Shown here piece after piece: positions 7,523-13,181 of a stretch of 13,181 nucleotides of DNA. Both the position numbers and the translations under genes were made by a program. The stretch spans positions 1 to 13,181 of the forward strand of contig DASTUP010000058.1 of assembly GCA_035759585.1 (NCBI GenBank). Reading direction: 5' to 3'. The number at the start of each line of letters is the position of its first letter. The first letter of the stretch is position 1. Source of the DNA: CAMLLJ01 sp035759585. Lineage in GTDB: Bacteria; Gemmatimonadota; Gemmatimonadetes; Gemmatimonadales; GWC2-71-9. The notes beneath the pieces are model-generated. The model had not been told where the DNA came from and searched no databases. It saw only the letters and a list, made by a program, of their open reading frames with translations.

Positions 7523-7659
7523 CATCGGGAGGTGCCGAGGCGACGACTCGCGATGCTGGCGCTGGTATGCAGGACACGATGATCGTCACGCGGGTCACTC
7601 ACGTGGCCGTGGATACGACGGTGCGGAGGAGCGGCCAGGAGCAGCCCTGAATCGATTCG

Positions 7660-7665
7660 TTAGAT
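7660..7665 (+). promoter_or_regulatory. Possible -10 box upstream of the M28 peptidase gene
   Basis: TTAGAT stands out in this GC-rich spacer and lies 32 bases before ATG 7698, a normal distance for a short leader. No matching -35 hexamer is evident 16-18 bases upstream, so the call rests on composition and position only. Confidence 0.22.
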
Positions 7666-7684
7666 TCCCGGGAACCCACCGATC

Positions 7685-7690
7685 AGGAAG
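7685..7690 (+). promoter_or_regulatory. Ribosome-binding site deciding the M28 peptidase start
   Basis: AGGAAG is 7 bases before ATG 7698. The frame is open for about 300 bases upstream, overlapping the end of the sugar dehydrogenase gene, but only the start at 7698 combines a good ribosome-binding site with a signal peptide. Confidence 0.6.
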
Positions 7691-7697
7691 TCACCCG

Positions 7698-10220
7698 ATG
7701 CTGCGATCCGCCGCCGCAACGATTGTCGCCGTCGCCTCCCTTTCCGCCACACTCGATGCGCAGGTGCGACCCGCCGACCCGGATGCCGTGCTCGACTCCA
7801 TCGAGCATCAGTGGAGCCTGGGGCATTATCCGGAGGCGCTGATCCGCATGGACGCCCTCCTCGGCTCGGCCGGCGGTGCGGCATCGCTCGAGCGGATGGC
7901 TCTTCTCACAGGTGAACTCTTCCGGACCGATTCGGTCGCGGCGGATGGGCGCGATGTGCAATGGAGTCGTGATGGGCGGTACGCGGCGTATTCGAGCGGA
8001 ACCGGCCCAGCGCGGAAGCTGCACATCGTGAGCATGACGGGGGAGCGCCGCGTGACCACGATCCCCGGGCGCAATCTCGTATTCTCCCCCGCAGGGACCG
8101 ACGCGGCCTATCTCGGCGTGGCCGAGACCCCGGCCATCGCGACACTGCGGGCGCGGGCGGACTCTGCCATGGAGCGGCGTGATACCGAGGCGTTCCGCCG
8201 CGTGCAGGGCGAGCTCGCGCGCCTCGAGGCGGCGACGGCGGCGATCCGGGTGCGGGACCTTCGCACCGGGCGGGAGCGCGAGATCGATGCGCCGGGGCTG
8301 TCGCGGCGCGGAATCGCCTGGGCCGCCGACGGGCGCACGCTCTACCTGATCGGCGGGCCGGAGGCCGAGGCGGGGCGCTCGAATATCTATGCCGTCGGGA
8401 GCACCCCGGAACCGTCGATGATCGTGAATGCTGCGGGCCCGCGCACCAGCCTGCACGCGGCACCGGGCGGACGGTATCTCGTCTACATCGAGCAGCGCGG
8501 CCTGGTGATCCGCGATCTCACCGGCCCGGACGAGCGCATCTTCCCCGCGCGTGCCTATGCCACGGCGGCCGACGGCTCCGCGATCGTCTTCGTGCAGCGG
8601 GACAGCGCGCAGAACACGCTGACCTGGCTCCCGCTCGACGCGGAGTCGGCGCCGGTGGAGCTGCTCCGCACCGCACGGCCCCTCGACAATCCGGCGCTTT
8701 CCCCGGACAAGTCCCGTGTCGTCTTCCAGATGATGCCACGGGAAAACTGGGAGCTGTACGTGATCGGGGTCGACGGCCGGGACGAGCGCCGGATCACGCA
8801 CGAAGTGCAGCACGACCTCTTTCCCCGGTTCCTCGACACGAGCCGCGTGCTCGCCGTGATCGGCGAGGCCCGGCACCGCCGGGCGCACGTCCACGACCTC
8901 TCGACCGGGGAGCGCACGAAGGTGTTCCACAACAACACCGTGCGCACCATATCCGCGGAGTACGAGTGGGCCGCATCTCCCGACGGCACGAAGCTCCTCA
9001 TCGTGGCGGAGCGGGACGGCAATACGATCTCGCCGGAGCGTTCGGTGTACCTCACCGACCTCACGCGGCGGGTGACGGTCGAGGAGCTGCGGGCGCGGGT
9101 GCGCGCCAACCTCGCTGCGGAGCAGGATCTCCGCGAGCGCGGCCGCGCAACGTTCGAGCCGATCGAGGCGCGGGTGCGTGAAGCGGTGCAGGCCGTCTCC
9201 GTGAGCCGGATCCACGGCTACGCGAGCGATCTCTTCGCATTCGGGTCGAAGTACATCACCCAGCCGGGGAACACCCGGGCGATCGAATTTCTCGCTGCGC
9301 GCCTGCGCGAGTTCGGGTACGAGCCGGAGCTGCAATGGTTCGAGCCGCGGCCCGGCATCCGCACCGCGAACGTCATCGCCCGCCTGCCGGGGACGACGGA
9401 TCCCGACCTCGTGTACGTGATCAGCAGCCACTTCGATTCGGTCGAAGAGGGCCCCGGATCGGACGACAACACCTCGGGGACCACCGCATTGCTCGAAGCC
9501 GCGCGCGTGCTCGCGACGCGCCCCCAGGCGGCCACCATCGAGTTTGCGTTCTTCACCGGCGAGGAAGCCGGACTGCTCGGAAGCCGTGAGTTCGTCCGGC
9601 GGGCCGTGGCCGGCGGAAAGCGGATCGTGGGCGCGCTCAACAACGACATGATCGGCTTCGCGAACGACCACCGGATCGACAACACGATCCGGTACTCGAA
9701 CGACGGCGTGCGGGACCTGCAGCACGCGGCGGCCTTCCTCTTCACGAGCCTGGTGACGTACGACGCCCGGTACTACAAGAACACCGATGCGCACGCCTAC
9801 TACGAGCGGTACGGCGACATCGTCGGCGGGATCGGTTCCTACCCCATCCTCGGCAATCCGCATTACCACCAGTCGCACGACGTGCTGGAGACGGTGAACC
9901 AGCACCTGGTGGCCGCCGTGAGCGGGACGACGGTCGCGTCGATCATGGCGATGGCCTCGGCACCTTCGCGACTCGCGGGGCTCACGGTCACGCGGTCGGG
10001 GAGCGGCGCGGTCGCCGAGTGGCGGCCTGCCGCCGAGCAGGGCGTCACTGCATACCTCGTCGCGTACGGCCCGGCCGATGAGCCGACCCGCCACCGCCGC
10101 ACCGTCACCGGTCCGCGCGCCGAGCTCCCCGGCGCCACGCAGGGAATGACGGTGTGGGTGAAGGCGGTGGGGCGGGATGGAATGGTGGGCTGGGATTGGG
10201 CGCGGGGGGTGGTGGAGTAG
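7698..10220 (+). CDS. Exported M28 family metallopeptidase with N-terminal beta-propeller and C-terminal Fn3-like domain
   Basis: 840 residues. A Sec signal peptide (MLRSAAATIVAVASLSATL, then DAQ) opens the protein. Residues about 80-450 are TolB/WD40-like propeller repeats, seen in recurring blocks such as DVQWSRDGRYAAYSS, NPALSPDKSRVVFQ and AASPDGTKLLIVAERDG. A charged helical linker (about 457-505) leads to the peptidase domain (about 508-750). Its di-zinc site is complete: H578 (ISSHFDS), D590 (GSDDNTSG), catalytic base E622 and ligand E623 (TGEEAG), D650 (NNDMIG) and H727 (HYHQSHDVLE). M28 enzymes are aminopeptidases or carboxypeptidases acting outside the cytoplasm. Residues about 755-840 look like a fibronectin type III module (LAGLTVTRSGSGAVAEWRPA, then VTAYLVAYG). 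The propeller probably gates or docks substrates. The gene appears to be a single transcription unit between two spacers. Family is firm; substrate is unknown. Confidence 0.93.
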   Translation: MLRSAAATIVAVASLSATLDAQVRPADPDAVLDSIEHQWSLGHYPEALIRMDALLGSAGGAASLERMALLTGELFRTDSVAADGRDVQWSRDGRYAAYSSGTGPARKLHIVSMTGERRVTTIPGRNLVFSPAGTDAAYLGVAETPAIATLRARADSAMERRDTEAFRRVQGELARLEAATAAIRVRDLRTGREREIDAPGLSRRGIAWAADGRTLYLIGGPEAEAGRSNIYAVGSTPEPSMIVNAAGPRTSLHAAPGGRYLVYIEQRGLVIRDLTGPDERIFPARAYATAADGSAIVFVQRDSAQNTLTWLPLDAESAPVELLRTARPLDNPALSPDKSRVVFQMMPRENWELYVIGVDGRDERRITHEVQHDLFPRFLDTSRVLAVIGEARHRRAHVHDLSTGERTKVFHNNTVRTISAEYEWAASPDGTKLLIVAERDGNTISPERSVYLTDLTRRVTVEELRARVRANLAAEQDLRERGRATFEPIEARVREAVQAVSVSRIHGYASDLFAFGSKYITQPGNTRAIEFLAARLREFGYEPELQWFEPRPGIRTANVIARLPGTTDPDLVYVISSHFDSVEEGPGSDDNTSGTTALLEAARVLATRPQAATIEFAFFTGEEAGLLGSREFVRRAVAGGKRIVGALNNDMIGFANDHRIDNTIRYSNDGVRDLQHAAAFLFTSLVTYDARYYKNTDAHAYYERYGDIVGGIGSYPILGNPHYHQSHDVLETVNQHLVAAVSGTTVASIMAMASAPSRLAGLTVTRSGSGAVAEWRPAAEQGVTAYLVAYGPADEPTRHRRTVTGPRAELPGATQGMTVWVKAVGRDGMVGWDWARGVVE

Positions 10221-10222
10221 TC

Positions 10223-10250
10223 GACCGTCCAACCGTCCGTCCGTCCGACC
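10223..10250 (+). repeat. Short GTCC/CCGTC simple repeat
   Basis: Just after the M28 stop, CCGTCC recurs four times, twice preceded by A and then as a head-to-tail GTCC run, ending in GACC. It is too short and irregular to be a CRISPR array or a VNTR of note. It may be a polymorphic microsatellite or part of a dispersed intergenic repeat. The rest of the spacer up to 10302 shows nothing clear. Confidence 0.5.
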
Positions 10251-10302
10251 ATTTGTGACCCGCCACACTGCACCACACCCCGTCCGATACGACCCTGCGA
10301 AG

Positions 10303-10824
10303 ATGAAATCGGCGCCGCTCTTCGCAGCAGTGCTTCTCACAACGGCCTGCGAGCCTCCGCCCGCCGAGCATCCGAGCGAGCCGCTTGGCCAGGGAACGCT
10401 TGCGGCGGTGCGGACGAGCGGGCTGGAGGCAGGAGCGGCACCGGGGGTTCCTTCCGACGAGCGGGAGCTCGTCAATCCGTTCGCCGACGATCCCACGGCT
10501 CTGCGCGACGGTGAACGGCTCTACAACGCCATGAACTGCACCGGGTGCCACGGCGCACGGGGCGGCGGCGCGATCGGGCCGCCGTTCGCGGATCGCGACT
10601 GGATCTACGGCGGCGAGCCGGGCCAGATCTTCGCATCGATCGCGCAGGGGCGTCCGAACGGGATGCCGTCGTTCGGCGGGCGGCTGCCGGCCGAATCGAT
10701 CTGGCGTGTCGTGACGTTCGTGCGCTCGCTTTCGCCTTCTCCAGACGGGCAAGGCGGCAAGGCCGGCGCGATCGGGGAAGGCCGGACCCGGGACGACATC
10801 GCAGGCGGGCCGGGCGGCAGCTGA
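10303..10824 (+). CDS. Lipoprotein c-type cytochrome of the oxidase cluster
   Basis: 173 residues from ATG 10303. MKSAPLFAAVLLTTAC gives a lipoprotein signal with C16 as the likely lipidated residue, placing the protein on the periplasmic side of the membrane. One haem c site is present, C79-T-G-C82-H83, and M121 in NGMPSFGG is the likely sixth ligand of the haem iron. Residues 55-135 form a compact class I cytochrome c domain (NPFADDPTALRDGERLYNAM, WIYGGEPGQIFASI, WRVVTFVRSL). The low-complexity glycine-rich tail is unlikely to be structured. It sits 42 bases before coxB and in the same direction, and similar small cytochromes precede alternative CoxMNOP-type oxidase genes (from memory), so it probably delivers electrons to the oxidase. 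The ribosome-binding site is poor; the upstream frame is open, but only this start gives an export signal. Confidence 0.9.
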   Translation: MKSAPLFAAVLLTTACEPPPAEHPSEPLGQGTLAAVRTSGLEAGAAPGVPSDERELVNPFADDPTALRDGERLYNAMNCTGCHGARGGGAIGPPFADRDWIYGGEPGQIFASIAQGRPNGMPSFGGRLPAESIWRVVTFVRSLSPSPDGQGGKAGAIGEGRTRDDIAGGPGGS

Positions 10825-10854
10825 GCGCCGCGGCCCGGCGCATCGCAGGACAGC

Positions 10855-10860
10855 GAGGAG
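10855..10860 (+). promoter_or_regulatory. Ribosome-binding site supporting the GTG start of coxB
   Basis: GAGGAG is a strong Shine-Dalgarno match 6 bases before GTG 10867 and settles the choice of that non-ATG start. Confidence 0.65.
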
Positions 10861-10866
10861 CTAGGC

Positions 10867-11835
10867 GTGCAGAGCGACGGGGCATTCCCCGGCGTCCAGT
10901 CGGCCTTCGAGCCGGCGGGGCAGGGGGCGGAGCAGATCGATGCGCTGGCCTTCGTGCTCACCGCGGCGGGTGCGGCGGTGTTCCTCGTCTTCTGCGTCGC
11001 GCTCGCGTACGCGCTCACGCACCGCCGGCGCCCGGCCGGCCCGCGGTCCGATGAATCCGATCGCCGGAGCACCCGGTGGATCGTGGCCGCCGGCGCCGCG
11101 ATTCCACTCCTCATCCTCGTCCCGCTCCTCTTCTACACCTTTCATGCACTCAGCGCCAACGATCCTGCCAGGCGCGACCCGGCGCTCGTCGTCGAGGTTC
11201 GCGGCCACCAGTGGTGGTGGGAGGTGCGCTACGCGGACGCCGACCCCGCGAAGCGCTTCGTCACCGCAAACGAGATCAGGGTCCCGGTGGGGCGTCCGAT
11301 CGAGCTGCATCTCTATTCGGACGACGTGATCCACAGTTTCTGGGTGCCGTCGCTGCAGGGAAAGATGGATCTGATTCCCGGGCGGAAGACCGTTCTCTGG
11401 CTGCAGGCGGACAGCGCCGGCGTGTATCGCGGCCAGTGTGCGGAGTACTGCGGACTGCAGCACGCCCGCATGGTGCTGCAGGTGCACGCCGAGCCGCCCG
11501 CGGAATTCGAGCAGTGGGCCGCGCGGCAGCGGCTCGCCGCGGCGCCGCGTGCGGACTCCGCCGGCCAGGCCGCCGAAGCCGCGTTCCTCGGCTCAGGCTG
11601 CATCCTCTGTCACACGGTCCGCGGCACGCCCGCAGGCGGGCGCCTCGGCCCCGATCTCACCCATCTCGCCAGCCGGGCCACGCTGGCCGGCGGCATCCTC
11701 CCGAACAACCGCGCCAACCTGATGGGCTGGGTGGCGAACCCGCAGGCGCTCAAGCCGGGAAGCAGGATGCCGAGCGTGCCGCTCGCGCCCGACACGCTGC
11801 ACGCGATCGTGCATTATCTCATGGGACTCGAGTAG
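10867..11835 (+). CDS. coxB: Cytochrome c oxidase subunit II fused to cytochrome c (caa3/CoxM type)
   Basis: 322 residues. Two membrane helices (about 25-50 and 67-95) anchor a periplasmic CuA domain. Its copper ligands are visible: H156 (DVIHSFWVPSL), C191 and C195 with H199 and M202 (GQCAEYCGLQHARM). The aromatic stretch HQWWWEVRY marks the electron path to subunit I. A cytochrome c domain is fused at the C-terminus (about 237-322) with C245-I-L-C248-H249 and likely axial M301 (SRMPSVP). Subunit II accepts electrons at CuA and passes them to haem a of subunit I; the fused haem lets it take electrons from membrane donors such as the upstream cytochrome. The N-terminal GVQSAFEPAGQGA resembles CoxM of alternative aa3 oxidases (from memory). 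No cleavable signal peptide is evident. CoxA begins one base after the stop, showing tight translational coupling. Confidence 0.95.
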   Translation: MQSDGAFPGVQSAFEPAGQGAEQIDALAFVLTAAGAAVFLVFCVALAYALTHRRRPAGPRSDESDRRSTRWIVAAGAAIPLLILVPLLFYTFHALSANDPARRDPALVVEVRGHQWWWEVRYADADPAKRFVTANEIRVPVGRPIELHLYSDDVIHSFWVPSLQGKMDLIPGRKTVLWLQADSAGVYRGQCAEYCGLQHARMVLQVHAEPPAEFEQWAARQRLAAAPRADSAGQAAEAAFLGSGCILCHTVRGTPAGGRLGPDLTHLASRATLAGGILPNNRANLMGWVANPQALKPGSRMPSVPLAPDTLHAIVHYLMGLE

Positions 11836-11836
11836 G

Positions 11837-13181
11837 ATGGCGGCGCGCGCCGACCGGCACGAGGGAACACCCGAGTCGCGCCGCGCGGCGTTCGAACAGC
11901 AGTGGGAAAGCCCGAAGGGGATCACCGGGTTCCTCCGGGATGTGAACAACATCCCGATCGCCCATCGGTACATGCTGACGGGCTTCGCGTTCTTCGTCGC
12001 CGGCGGCTTCCTCGCGCTCCTGATGCGCATTCAGCTCGGCTCGCCCGAGAACACCTTCCTCGACGCGGAGACGTACAACCAGCTGTTCACGATGCACGGC
12101 ACGACGATGATGTTCCTCTTCGTCATCCCGTTCATCGAGGCGCTGGCGAACTACATGCTGCCGCTCCTGCTGGGGACGCGGGACCTCCCCTTCCCGCGGC
12201 TCACGGCCCTCAGCTACTGGACCTACCTCTTCGGCGGGATCCTCCTCTACTCGAGCTTTCTCTTCGGCGTGGCGCCGGACGGCGGATGGTTCGCGTACAT
12301 GCCGCTCACGGGCAAGGAGTACTCGCCGGGAATCAACCTCGATTTCTGGGACATCGGGCTCAGCGTCGCCGAGATCGCCGCACTCGGCGCGGCCTCCGAG
12401 ATGATCGTGGCGATTCTCCGGATGCGGGCGCCGGGCATGACGATCAGCCGCATTCCCGTCTTCGGCTGGGCCATGCTGGTGACGGCGTTCATGATCGTGT
12501 TCGCGTTCACGCCGCTCATCGTCGGCACGTTCATGCTGGAGCTCGACCGCAAGGAGATCACGAGCTTCTTCCTCACCGAACACGGGGGTGATCCGCTCCT
12601 CTGGCAGCACCTCTTCTGGTCGTTCGGCCATCCCGAGGTGTACATCATGTTCCTCCCGGCCGTGGGGATCGTGACGCACATCGTCCAGGTCTTCTCGCGG
12701 CGGCCGGTCGTGAGCTACACGCTCGTGGTGCTCGCGATCGTGGCGACTGGATTCCTGAGCTTCGGGCTCTGGGTCCACCACATGTACACGACGGGACTCT
12801 CGCCGGTCGCGATGGGATACTTCTCGGCGGCGAGCATGATGATCGCCATCCCGACCGGCGTGCAGGTGGTGGGCTGGATCGCGACCTTCTGGACCGGGCG
12901 GCCGATGTGGCGGACGCCGCTCGTCTTCGTGCTCGCCGGTCTCGTCATCTTCGTGATCGGCGGCATCACCGGCGTCATGGTGGCGGCGGTGCCGTTCGAC
13001 CAGCAGGCGCACGACACCTACTTCGTGGTGGCGCACCTGCACTACGTCCTCATCGGCGGCTCGATCTTCCCGCTCCTGGCCGGGATGTACTACTGGCTGC
13101 CGAAGATCACGGGGCGGATGCTGAGCGAAAGGGCCGGGCTCTCGAGCGCAGCGCTGATGTTCGTCGGGTTCAATCTCACGT
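11837..13181 (+). CDS. coxA: Cytochrome c oxidase subunit I, haem-copper oxidase (3' end missing)
   Basis: 448 codons are visible before the window ends; full-length family members have about 530-600 residues. ATG 11837 follows the coxB stop by one base. This is the catalytic subunit that reduces oxygen to water and pumps protons. Metal ligands are complete: haem a H87 (FTMHGTTMMF) and H402, CuB H265, H314 and H315 (WVHHMYTTG), and haem a3 H400 (VVAHLHYVL). The cross-linking tyrosine Y269 and E267 in GHPEVY identify an A1-type oxidase, and D116 in RDLPFPR marks the D-channel entrance. Two departures are clear: Q343 stands where A1 enzymes have the K-channel lysine (PTGVQVVGW against PTGxKxFxW), and the asparagines after the D-channel motif are replaced (RLTALSYW). 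Both fit the alternative CoxN branch, as far as I recall. Subunit III is expected downstream. Confidence 0.96.
   Translation, partial: MAARADRHEGTPESRRAAFEQQWESPKGITGFLRDVNNIPIAHRYMLTGFAFFVAGGFLALLMRIQLGSPENTFLDAETYNQLFTMHGTTMMFLFVIPFIEALANYMLPLLLGTRDLPFPRLTALSYWTYLFGGILLYSSFLFGVAPDGGWFAYMPLTGKEYSPGINLDFWDIGLSVAEIAALGAASEMIVAILRMRAPGMTISRIPVFGWAMLVTAFMIVFAFTPLIVGTFMLELDRKEITSFFLTEHGGDPLLWQHLFWSFGHPEVYIMFLPAVGIVTHIVQVFSRRPVVSYTLVVLAIVATGFLSFGLWVHHMYTTGLSPVAMGYFSAASMMIAIPTGVQVVGWIATFWTGRPMWRTPLVFVLAGLVIFVIGGITGVMVAAVPFDQQAHDTYFVVAHLHYVLIGGSIFPLLAGMYYWLPKITGRMLSERAGLSSAALMFVGFNLT

Noticed and set aside
7683..10496. A 937-codon open frame on the minus strand opposite the M28 peptidase gene
   Set aside because: Its translation is rich in R, D, P, H and V without domains, and it mirrors a gene with complete catalytic motifs on the other strand. 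Long antisense frames are expected in high-GC coding DNA.
10825..10841. Small GC hairpin (GCGCC paired with GGCGC) between the cytochrome c gene and coxB
   Set aside because: Five base pairs with no T-run inside a probable operon; common by chance at this GC content.
11819..13042. A 407-codon minus-strand open frame opposite coxA
   Set aside because: Its product is almost entirely H, R, E, D and V, the reverse image of a hydrophobic membrane gene; coxA on the + strand has all metal ligands.

Overview
The window (13.2 kb, clearly high GC, all recognisable genes on the + strand, frequent GTG/TTG starts) looks like the chromosome of a Gram-negative, aerobically respiring bacterium. Periplasmic lipoproteins, an exported M28 peptidase with a beta-propeller, a soluble-type PQQ sugar dehydrogenase and an alternative CoxMNOP-like oxidase together suggest Gemmatimonadota or a similar soil lineage. 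That placement is inferred from gene style; there is no rRNA or marker gene to prove it. No tRNA, rRNA, CRISPR array, insertion sequence or phage gene was seen.

Layout. 1-1463: the C-terminal end of a multi-pass membrane protein, directly followed (TGA then TTG) by a zinc-ribbon/TPR/site-2-protease (M50) protein. 1464-1723: a spacer holding a shredded DedA-family gene; three conserved blocks survive in the right order but in three different frames. 1724-4892: an M24 (aminopeptidase P-like) metallopeptidase overlapping an exported, lipoprotein-like phosphodiesterase of the alkaline phosphatase superfamily. 5034-7459: an exported esterase-fold hydrolase with a TPR tail, then a PQQ-type sugar dehydrogenase lipoprotein. 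7460-7697: a spacer with a possible terminator hairpin and a possible gene relic on the minus strand. 7698-10220: a large exported M28 peptidase with N-terminal beta-propeller and C-terminal Fn3-like domain. 10303-13181: a respiratory cluster with a lipoprotein cytochrome c, a CoxB fused to cytochrome c, and CoxA running off the end; coxC and accessory genes are expected just beyond.

How they fit together. The central genes read as a periplasmic scavenging set (peptidases, phosphodiesterase, esterase, sugar oxidation). The sugar dehydrogenase would feed electrons into a respiratory chain that could end at the caa3-like oxidase encoded downstream; that link is inferred. No clearly new system was found. 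The observations most worth following are the DedA relic, the glutamine at the K-channel lysine position of CoxA, the large insertion in the phosphodiesterase, and the uncharacterised membrane protein/M50 protease pair.
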